Positions 57,999 to 64,000 of a stretch of 64,000 nucleotides of DNA are shown here, piece by piece. The DNA comes from Bacillus cereus G9842 (GTDB taxonomy: Bacteria > Bacillota > Bacilli > Bacillales > Bacillaceae_G): positions 3,882,001 through 3,946,000 of the forward strand of contig NC_011772.1 in NCBI RefSeq assembly GCF_000021305.1, given 5' to 3'. Below the pieces are notes generated by a model that saw only the letters and a list, made by a program, of their open reading frames with translations, was not told where the DNA came from and did no database searches. The translations under genes and the position numbers were made by a program. How positions within the stretch are numbered: position 1 is the stretch's first letter; each line of letters begins with the position of its first letter.

Positions 57999-59174
57999 TT
58001 TTACAACTACAAGATGTGGTCCATTTTGTTCTTTTTCTTTCATTAATCCATTCTGTTGTTTCTCTTGTCGTTTCACGTGACTAGCAATATTGAGTAGTAT
58101 CCCCATCGCAAGTAGATTAGCTAATAAAGAACTACCACCGTAACTGACAAACGGTAATGGTACTCCGGTAAGTGGTATTACCCCAGACATACCACCAACA
58201 TTAATAAACGTTTGAACTCCAAACAAGCTTGCAATTCCGATAGCTATTAAACTTCCAAATGGATCTGTACACTTTTGTGCAACTCTAAATGACCGAATAA
58301 TAATTAGTAATAAACAGATTAAAATGATAGCTACACCTATAAAACCAAGTTCTTCAGATATAATTGCCATTATAAAATCCGTTTGCGGTTCTGGTAAATA
58401 ACCATATTTTTGTACACTATTCCCTAATCCTCTACCATTAAGCCCTCCAGAAGCGATTCCAATAAATGAATTCACTAATTGAAATCCATCCTTTTGAGGA
58501 TCATTAAACGGATCAAGGAAAACAGAAAAACGTGCCTTTTGATATGGATTTAATGCATAATTACCAAGCAGATATAGTGCTGGAATCCATACTATAGAAG
58601 TTAAAGCAATTCGTTTAATCCATAAGTTAACCTGTACTCCCGAACAAAGAAACATAATTCCTACTGTTCCTGCAATTAACAAATCAGTACCTAAATCATT
58701 TTGCTTTAATATTAAAAACATGATTATACCAACACCAATAAGTACTGGACCTGACCCTTTGGAAACAGGTGTATTCGTTTCTTGTCTTTTGGCAAAGAAA
58801 TGAGCTAAGACGAGAATAACTGTTATCTTAACAAATTCTGCAGGCTGTATTCCAAATATCCACCCGTTTGCACCGTTTACTTTCTTAGTGAAAAAAGCAG
58901 CTGCAGCTAATAAGGCAACACTAGCACCGTAACTCCCCAACAAAAAAATTCGTTTTCTCCAAACTTTATATGGGATAGTAGCAATAATTATTAATACTAT
59001 TGTCCCAACAACTAAAGTAATTAATTGTCTTTTAAAAAAGAAATTTGCTGGTTTATCAAATCTCGAAATCGCAACAATGGAACTAGAACTATATACCATT
59101 ATAACTCCCAGCACACATAAGATAACAAGAGGAAGTACCAATGAATAATCCATTGATTTCCATACTTTTTTCAT
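57996..59174 (-). CDS. ftsW: SEDS-family peptidoglycan polymerase FtsW
   Basis: The protein has 392 residues and ten membrane helices. It carries Y-S-S-S-S-I near the N-terminus, Q-N-D-L-G-T-D and P-F-V-S-Y-G-G-S-S at the C-terminus, then a basic cytoplasmic tail. Position next to ylaN and pyc, away from the dcw cluster, is that of B. subtilis FtsW, the essential septal glycosyltransferase that partners PBP2B. SpoVE in this window is the sporulation paralogue. Confidence 0.93.
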   Translation of the reverse strand: MKKVWKSMDYSLVLPLVILCVLGVIMVYSSSSIVAISRFDKPANFFFKRQLITLVVGTIVLIIIATIPYKVWRKRIFLLGSYGASVALLAAAAFFTKKVNGANGWIFGIQPAEFVKITVILVLAHFFAKRQETNTPVSKGSGPVLIGVGIIMFLILKQNDLGTDLLIAGTVGIMFLCSGVQVNLWIKRIALTSIVWIPALYLLGNYALNPYQKARFSVFLDPFNDPQKDGFQLVNSFIGIASGGLNGRGLGNSVQKYGYLPEPQTDFIMAIISEELGFIGVAIILICLLLIIIRSFRVAQKCTDPFGSLIAIGIASLFGVQTFINVGGMSGVIPLTGVPLPFVSYGGSSLLANLLAMGILLNIASHVKRQEKQQNGLMKEKEQNGPHLVVVK

Positions 59175-59251
59175 TTCATTTCCTCTTTCTGTTTCAATTT
59201 AATTATTGTTGTATTCCATATGTACATTGATTCTTCCTGCTTTATTATACA

Positions 59252-59286
59252 AATAAAAAGCTCAAACTAATTTAGTTTGAGCCCCC
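59252..59286 (-). terminator. Terminator of ylaN
   Basis: An 11-bp stem GCTCAAACTAA/TTAGTTTGAGC (59260-59270 with 59272-59282) with TTTTTATTTG after it on the minus strand. Confidence 0.88.
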
Positions 59287-59299
59287 TTATTTGAACCCG

Positions 59300-59587
59300 T
59301 TATTGTTGTTTGTTTGTAAACGCTTCATGAAGTGCAGATAACTCACGTTCGAGCTCACCTAACATTGCTTTCCCTTGTTCTTCTGCAATAAGACCAAGGC
59401 GAACTGCAAAATCGACCTCGCGGGATAGTCCAAACATTTGTGTGTCTAACACTTCTTCATATAATGGACATTGCGGCATTGTAAGATGGTCCATTTGCAC
59501 CTTAATAAGTCTTAAAATCTTCTCTGCATCCGCTTGTAGAAGGGCTAGTGCCTTTTCCTGATGATTTGCTACTGTCTCAGACGCCAA
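59300..59587 (-). CDS. ylaN: YlaN (UPF0358 family)
   Basis: The protein has 95 residues from a TTG at 59587 (CGGAGGG 7 nt upstream); the frame is open 52 codons further without coding character. It is helical, with [19 protein letters not shown] and [11 protein letters not shown]. YlaN is essential in B. subtilis unless iron is supplied, and recent work links it to relief of Fur repression. The short intervening DNA separates it from the divergent gene at 59743. Confidence 0.92.
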
Positions 59588-59742
59588 ATTGATTCCCTCC
59601 GTTTCCGTCCTACTCTCCTCTATCCTATCTATTAATATTAGCGATAGTTTTAATAAATTGCAATAGAAACATTTTTTGTGACAACAGTGTCTAATGCTAT
59701 TATACTGAAAAGTGGGAGTATAACACAAATGGGGGAACAACA

Positions 59743-60240
59743 ATGAGCGAAATTTTATTTATTAACGGAAAAGTACGTTTTCCAATCACTATTGATCCAA
59801 CTGTTTGGATCTTTGATGATCGAAAAGTAGATTTGACAACTTACTTTGATGAAACTAGAGAAAACACGTCTGAACTAGAAACTTATTTAAAAAACACTTC
59901 AGAGCATTGGGATCGTGAAATTCGTAATGGTGCTGCGTTTCCACCGATACAACAAAGTGTAAAGAAATATAAAAAAGAACAACTAATTACTGGAACGTTC
60001 GGTATACCATTTCATCCATTCCTTGCTAACGCTGAAATTTTAGAGGACGCTACGCAAGTTGAAATTGAAACGGTAGATCATACAATGACACTTCCATTAG
60101 AAACTGTCAAAAATGCTATACTAGGCTTTTCAAAAGAAGGAAAACCATTAAAAGAAGATGGGCCTGTTCATCTCTATTTCAATGATGGATCTAATCGACA
60201 AAATCCAATCCGTAACATCCGTAAATTTACAATTATTTAA
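59743..60240 (+). CDS. Conserved hypothetical protein
   Basis: The protein has 165 residues and a GGGGG ribosome site. It is soluble and acidic without signal peptide, membrane segment or cysteines. It begins with short strands ([22 protein letters not shown]), followed by a helix-rich middle and a charged C-terminus with [10 protein letters not shown] do not recognise a characterised family. It is monocistronic, divergent from ylaN and convergent with the PhoH-like gene. Coding potential is supported by length, ribosome site and terminator. Confidence 0.82.
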   Translation: MSEILFINGKVRFPITIDPTVWIFDDRKVDLTTYFDETRENTSELETYLKNTSEHWDREIRNGAAFPPIQQSVKKYKKEQLITGTFGIPFHPFLANAEILEDATQVEIETVDHTMTLPLETVKNAILGFSKEGKPLKEDGPVHLYFNDGSNRQNPIRNIRKFTII

Positions 60241-60242
60241 AG

Positions 60243-60274
60243 AAAAGGAGTGAGCTTAAGCTCACTCCTTTTTA
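60243..60274. terminator. Bidirectional terminator, hypothetical gene / PhoH-like gene
   Basis: AAAAGGAGTGAGCTT and AAGCTCACTCCTTTT form a perfect palindrome between convergent genes. Confidence 0.92.
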
Positions 60275-61600
60275 CAATAAATCTGCTGCTAGTTGAGCTA
60301 AATTAGATCGCTCCCCTTTAACAAACTTCACATGACCACTAATACGCTGTTCTTTAAACTTCTCTACAACATACGTTAAGCCATTATTATATTCATCTAA
60401 ATATGGGTGATCAATTTGCTGAGGATCTCCCATCAATACAATCTTACTCTTTTCCCCTACCCTAGTTAGTATCGTTTTTACTTCATGCTTTGTTAAATTT
60501 TGTGCTTCGTCAATGATAATGAACTGATCTGGAATACTTCTCCCGCGTATATAAGTAAGGGCTTCTACTTCAATCGAACCCATTCCAGCTAAAATAGCAT
60601 CTAACTCTCCTGGCTTTTTTGTATTAAATAAATACTCTAGGTTATCAAAAATTGGCTGCATCCATGGTCTTAACTTTTCTTCTTTTTCTCCTGGTAAATA
60701 ACCGATATCTTTTCCGACTGGAACAATTGGCCTTGCAACGAGTAATTTTTTATATAACCCTAAGTCTTCTGTTTGCATAAGTCCCGAAGCTAACGCAAGT
60801 AACGTTTTTCCTGTGCCGGCTTTCCCCGTTAATGTTACAAGCGGAATATCTTCACGAAGCAACAATTCTAATCCCATGATTTGCTGCACGTTTCGTGGTC
60901 GTATCCCCCACACTTGTTCATTGTGAAAAATAAGTTTCTTTACCTTCTTACCTAAGTGATCCACGATGCCAAGCGCAGAACTAGAGCCCCCCAATGCATC
61001 TTTCATTACTACAAATTGATTTGGGTAAAAAGGGTGATTCGCAATTTCAGATAGAGGCAATTCACCTTTCTCATAAAAATAATCCAATTGTTCTTTTGAT
61101 ATATATCCTTCTAAAAAGCCAGAATATATATTTTCTACTTCAATTACGCGATCACTTAAATAATCTTCAGCCTTCAAACCAATTGCATCAGCTTTTACCC
61201 TTACGAGTACATCTTTACTTACTAAAATAACAGACTTCCCGTCCTCTTTTTCCTGTTCTTCTAAAGATAAATTTTTTGCTACAGCTAAAATTCGATTATC
61301 ATTTGTTTTTTCTACAAAAATATCTTGTAGTTGCACAAATGAACGATGGTTTAATTCAATACGAAATGTTCCGCCATTTTCTAGCGGGATACTTTCATGC
61401 AGCTTTCCTATTTCACGAAATTTATCTATTAACTTAGATACATAACGAGCATTTCGTCCTACTTCATCCATATAACGTTTTTTCGAATCAACCTCTTCTA
61501 ATACAACTGCTGGAATCACTACTTCATTGGTTTCAAATGAAAAAATAGATAAAGGATCCTGCAAAAGTACATTCGTATCTAACACATAAATTTTATCCAA
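60272..61600 (-). CDS. ylaK: PhoH-family ATPase with N-terminal PIN domain (YlaK)
   Basis: The protein has 442 residues from a TTG at 61600 (AGGGGGT 6 nt upstream). A PIN-type RNase domain (1-150; V-L-D-T-N-V-L-L-Q-D-P and an acidic D-N-R) is joined to a PhoH ATPase domain. Walker A is T-G-K-A-G-T-G-K-T and Walker B is F-I-I-I-D-E-A-Q-N. PhoH2-type proteins are proposed RNA helicase/RNases. It is located as in B. subtilis, near ylaN and ylaI. Substrate not known. Confidence 0.9.
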   Translation of the reverse strand: MDKIYVLDTNVLLQDPLSIFSFETNEVVIPAVVLEEVDSKKRYMDEVGRNARYVSKLIDKFREIGKLHESIPLENGGTFRIELNHRSFVQLQDIFVEKTNDNRILAVAKNLSLEEQEKEDGKSVILVSKDVLVRVKADAIGLKAEDYLSDRVIEVENIYSGFLEGYISKEQLDYFYEKGELPLSEIANHPFYPNQFVVMKDALGGSSSALGIVDHLGKKVKKLIFHNEQVWGIRPRNVQQIMGLELLLREDIPLVTLTGKAGTGKTLLALASGLMQTEDLGLYKKLLVARPIVPVGKDIGYLPGEKEEKLRPWMQPIFDNLEYLFNTKKPGELDAILAGMGSIEVEALTYIRGRSIPDQFIIIDEAQNLTKHEVKTILTRVGEKSKIVLMGDPQQIDHPYLDEYNNGLTYVVEKFKEQRISGHVKFVKGERSNLAQLAADLL

Positions 61601-61846
61601 CCTGTTACCCCCTGACTCCACTTTTAAATTTGTAGAACAAGGGTTTCATCCATAAAATATGGACGAACCATTGTTATAATTATATGTACCGTGTAAACGA
61701 GGTAGAATCGAAAATCATAGTCATTAAACCTTTTATTTATTCTTTATTCATTTCTATTCAATATATTACCTTTTATTATAATTATTAACGTTAAATCACA
61801 ATAACCGATTACAAAAGTGAATAAACGAATTTCTTATTTAGCATCT

Positions 61847-62302
61847 TTATAATTCTCTTATCCCTACTAGCACTTCGTTATCCAGCTTTTTCGCTGCCCG
61901 AAGATCATATGTTTTTTCATATGTTGGTTCAATTGCAAGTTTCGCTCCATAAAACATAACATCACGCACTTCTTGCACATTTACTTCTATTACAGTTAAT
62001 TTTAAAGAAATGCCTTCCATTCTATCTGTCAAAATTTCACCTGCACCACTTATGGAAAATACGGATTCATTCGCCATTATAGTCAATACCACACCTGTAT
62101 TATGCCGTATATTTTCCACAATACGTGAACGTTGATCTACTGCAAATCGAATACTAGTTTTACTCACTGCATACACCCAAGAAATAGCACTTACGTTAGG
62201 AACTTGTTTTTCGAAATCTGTCGTTGCTATCATAACAATACACTCTTTACGCAACGTTTGTACTAAACCCTCTGTTAAGGTAGGCTCTACTACATTCGCC
62301 AT
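61847..62302 (-). CDS. Pyridoxamine 5'-phosphate oxidase-like flavin-binding protein
   Basis: The protein has 151 residues from the ATG at 62302 (GGAGGTGA upstream). It is a split-barrel fold with N-V-S-A-I-S-W-V-Y-A-V-S and S-I-R-F-A-V-D-Q-R-S-R-I-V-E-N-I, typical of small FMN-binding PNPOx-like proteins. It may correspond to B. subtilis ylaL by position. Its substrate is unknown; the missing C-terminal PNPOx domain argues against true PLP synthesis. It is divergent from ylaI. Confidence 0.78.
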   Translation of the reverse strand: MANVVEPTLTEGLVQTLRKECIVMIATTDFEKQVPNVSAISWVYAVSKTSIRFAVDQRSRIVENIRHNTGVVLTIMANESVFSISGAGEILTDRMEGISLKLTVIEVNVQEVRDVMFYGAKLAIEPTYEKTYDLRAAKKLDNEVLVGIREL

Positions 62303-62447
62303 ATTTTCACCTCCAAACATACTTGGTATATCCTTATCATAACTTATTTTTTGAATTGCGAAAATATTATTTTTTCCCACTATTATTCAAAAACATTATA
62401 CTTCCATGATATACTTATACTGATAGAATTCGTATTGAGGTGACGAA

Positions 62448-62648
62448 ATGAGAGTCAAATGTATGATTTGTGATAAAAAAGATATGTTAGATGATGAAAA
62501 TCCTATGGCAAAAAAACTGCGTAATCGCCCTATTCATACATATATGTGCATGGAATGTTCGGAACGAATTGCAGAGCGTACAATGGAACGTCATGCAAGT
62601 GGTAATTTCCGATTATATCGTGATAAAAAAATCGAAGATGATTGGTAA
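62448..62648 (+). CDS. ylaI: Small zinc-ribbon protein YlaI
   Basis: The protein has 66 residues with two CxxC pairs (C-M-I-C near the N-terminus and C-M-E-C near residue 35) that should bind one zinc. The residues M-A-K-K-L-R-N-R-P-I-H-T-Y and E-R-T-M-E-R-H match the YlaI (DUF2197) family. Function unknown. GAGGTGAC precedes the ATG. Confidence 0.9.
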   Translation: MRVKCMICDKKDMLDDENPMAKKLRNRPIHTYMCMECSERIAERTMERHASGNFRLYRDKKIEDDW

Positions 62649-62651
62649 AAT

Positions 62652-62691
62652 GTAAATAAGTCCTTACTCATATAGATAAGGACTTATTTAT
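62652..62691. terminator. Bidirectional terminator after ylaI
   Basis: AAATAAGTCCTTA (62654-62666) pairs with TAAGGACTTATTT (62677-62689). It overlaps the stop of the convergent gene. Confidence 0.88.
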
Positions 62692-62959
62692 ATTTTTCTG
62701 GTTCACGATTCATCTGATCCAAAAAACAATCAATGGCTTCTAGCGGAAACCTTGCAGATTTCCGTTCTCCATTTATTTCGTATGTAATTAAATACATCTC
62801 CTCGTTCTTTTCGACTTCCACATTTTTTAATTTATGTTCTTCATATATCATATTTTGAAATAACAAATACGTTTCTTTTGCAGCACTATCATCTGGACGT
62901 GCTTCAGCAACTGTTTTAATTGTTAACCAATTATATAGTGCATCTTGTACTGAACGCAT
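62684..62959 (-). CDS. Small conserved hypothetical protein
   Basis: The protein has 91 residues from the ATG at 62959 (AGGGGGA 6 nt upstream). It is acidic and soluble, with a helical first half (A-L-Y-N-W-L-T-I-K-T-V-A-E-A-R-P-D-D) and a beta-hairpin-like core (M-Y-L-I-T-Y-E-I-N-G-E-R-K-S-A). I do not recognise a family with known function. It lies 16 bp after the YlaH-like gene and is probably cotranscribed with it. Confidence 0.82.
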   Translation of the reverse strand: MRSVQDALYNWLTIKTVAEARPDDSAAKETYLLFQNMIYEEHKLKNVEVEKNEEMYLITYEINGERKSARFPLEAIDCFLDQMNREPEKYK

Positions 62960-62975
62960 AAAAACTCCCCCTTCC

Positions 62976-63278
62976 TCATCCTGCTTTTTGTTGTTTCGCT
63001 TGACGCAAACGTAATCTATAAATCCCAAGTACAATTGCTGCTACAACAAGTCCTTCTCCAACGGGTAAAAATACAGCAAAAAAGGTTAATACTGTACATC
63101 CAATTGCTAATGATATGTATATCACAATATTTTTAAGTACAGACAACTTTCTAGCAAACCCTAAATTATAGACGAGAGCACTTAATATAATAATCGTCCC
63201 ATAAAGTAACCACATTCCTAACTCTGGATTTTCATCTACCTTACACAATTTTGCAAAAAAAGACATCCTTTCTAACAC
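62976..63278 (-). CDS. ylaH: YlaH-like membrane protein
   Basis: The protein has about 100 residues from a GTG at 63278 (GGGGGG 6 nt upstream); the ATG at 63266 has no spaced ribosome site. There are three hydrophobic segments (about 20-38, 45-63 and 65-88). The N-terminal [19 protein letters not shown] is the YlaH signature. Synteny with typA and ylaI supports the call. Function unknown. Confidence 0.85.
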   Translation of the reverse strand: MLERMSFFAKLCKVDENPELGMWLLYGTIIILSALVYNLGFARKLSVLKNIVIYISLAIGCTVLTFFAVFLPVGEGLVVAAIVLGIYRLRLRQAKQQKAG

Positions 63279-63393
63279 ACTCTTCCCCCCTAGCAGTAAA
63301 ATACAATTTTCTTTATACACTTAATACAAGAGTAACTCGCAAAAAAAATACTGTCCACAAAAAAGAGTAAATATTCTAAAAAATAAACAAAAT

Positions 63394-63434
63394 AAAAAAC
63401 AACGACCTTTTATAAAGGTCGTTGTTTTTTTGTT
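63394..63434 (-). terminator. Terminator of typA
   Basis: A perfect stem AACAACGACCTTT/AAAGGTCGTTGTT (63398-63410 with 63414-63426) with A- and T-runs outside, just after the typA stop. Confidence 0.92.
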
Positions 63435-63435
63435 T

Positions 63436-64000
63436 TTACGCTTCAACCGATTTCTTTTTCTTAGCAGCTCTTTCGCGCTCACTCTTATCAAGAATCTTTT
63501 TACGCAGACGAATTGATTCTGGAGTTACTTCACAGAACTCATCATCGTTTAAGTACTCTAATGATTCTTCTAAAGTCATTAGGCGTGGTTTCTTCATTGT
63601 TGAAGTTTGATCTTTCGTCGCAGAACGAATGTTAGTTTGTTGTTTCATTTTCACAACGTTAACTGTTAAGTCGTTCTCACGAGTGTGTTCTCCAACAATC
63701 ATACCAGCATATACTTCTGTACCTGGTTCAACGAAGATTACACCACGGTCTTCAACTTGCATAATACCGTATTGTGATGCTTTTCCTGTTTCAAGTGAAA
63801 CTAGAACACCTTGGCGACGTCCACCAACTTGTCCAGCGTGTACTGGTTGGTAGCAATCGAATGTATGGTTTAAAATACCGTAACCACGAGTTAATGTTAA
63901 GAATTCTGTTGTGTAACCAATTAAACCACGTGCTGGAACCATGAAAGTAAGGCGCACTTGACCGTTTCCGTTATTCACCATATCTAACATTTCACCTTTA
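63436..64000 (-). CDS. typA: Translational GTPase TypA/BipA, C-terminal part (5' end outside window)
   Basis: The last 188 codons are present and the frame runs off the window edge. The sequence carries the BipA-specific C-terminal signatures P-A-R-G-L-I-G-Y-T-T-E-F, T-R-G-Y-G-I-L-N-H-T-F and E-P-G-T-E-V-Y-A-G-M-I-V-G-E-H, then a Lys/Arg-rich tail. TypA binds 70S ribosomes and helps 50S assembly under stress and cold. It corresponds to B. subtilis ylaG. Confidence 0.96.
   Translation of the reverse strand, partial: KGEMLDMVNNGNGQVRLTFMVPARGLIGYTTEFLTLTRGYGILNHTFDCYQPVHAGQVGGRRQGVLVSLETGKASQYGIMQVEDRGVIFVEPGTEVYAGMIVGEHTRENDLTVNVVKMKQQTNIRSATKDQTSTMKKPRLMTLEESLEYLNDDEFCEVTPESIRLRKKILDKSERERAAKKKKSVEA

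Overview
This window is chromosomal core DNA of a low-GC, endospore-forming Firmicute, almost certainly a member of the Bacillus cereus group. It holds sigE, sigG, spoIIGA, spoVD, spoVE and other sporulation genes, and the gene order follows the B. subtilis lspA-to-typA interval nearly gene for gene, read on the minus strand here. Cereus-group hallmarks include the formamidase AmiF and protein sequences I recall from that group. I see no rRNA, tRNA, CRISPR, prophage or defence cluster. The only mobile DNA is one intact IS3-family element.

Layout. Positions 1-4,700 hold the 5' part of a RluD-type pseudouridine synthase gene, lspA, ylyA and ileS, which has a T-box leader. Positions 4,700-8,720 hold divIVA, ylmH, ylmG, sepF, ylmE, ylmD and ylmC. 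Positions 8,880-11,540 hold the sporulation block sigG, sigE and spoIIGA, with its unusual 22-bp-spacer promoter. Positions 11,700-28,450 hold the division and cell-wall (dcw) cluster: ftsZ, ftsA, divIB, murB, murG, spoVE, murD, mraY, murE, spoVD, a PBP2B gene, ftsL and rsmH. mraZ and sbp/ylxX/ylxW, which B. subtilis has in this cluster, are absent. Positions 28,800-34,970 hold bshC, a panE-like gene, ylbP, an rsfA-type regulator, rpmF, yceD and tmcAL. An IS3-family insertion (34,985-36,264) sits in the loop of the terminator shared by tmcAL and the ylbL/sepM-type protease gene.

Positions 36,258-45,510 hold the ylbL, ylbK, ylbJ, coaD, rsmD, csfG-like sRNA, ylbG, ylbF, ylbE, ylbD and ylbC series plus accessory small genes. 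Positions 45,550-54,130 hold amiF and the caa3 cytochrome oxidase block (ctaG, ctaF, ctaE, ctaD, ctaC, ctaB and divergent ctaA). Positions 54,200-64,000 hold pyc, ftsW, ylaN, a PhoH-like gene, several small genes and the 3' part of typA.

Functionally, the window makes lipid II and the septal machinery (MurB-G, MraY, FtsZ/A/W/L, DivIB, DivIVA, SepF, PBP2B). It also makes the sporulation versions of the same machinery (SpoVD/SpoVE) with the sigma factors that time them, and the heme A and caa3 respiratory branch. The least routine signals are a probable AUA start codon that restores the catalytic motif of TmcAL, the IS insertion inside a terminator together with the regulatory hairpin and frameshift signal inside the IS, a structured or possibly repetitive element upstream of murB, and a sporulation sRNA locus. 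I did not find a clearly new multi-gene system.
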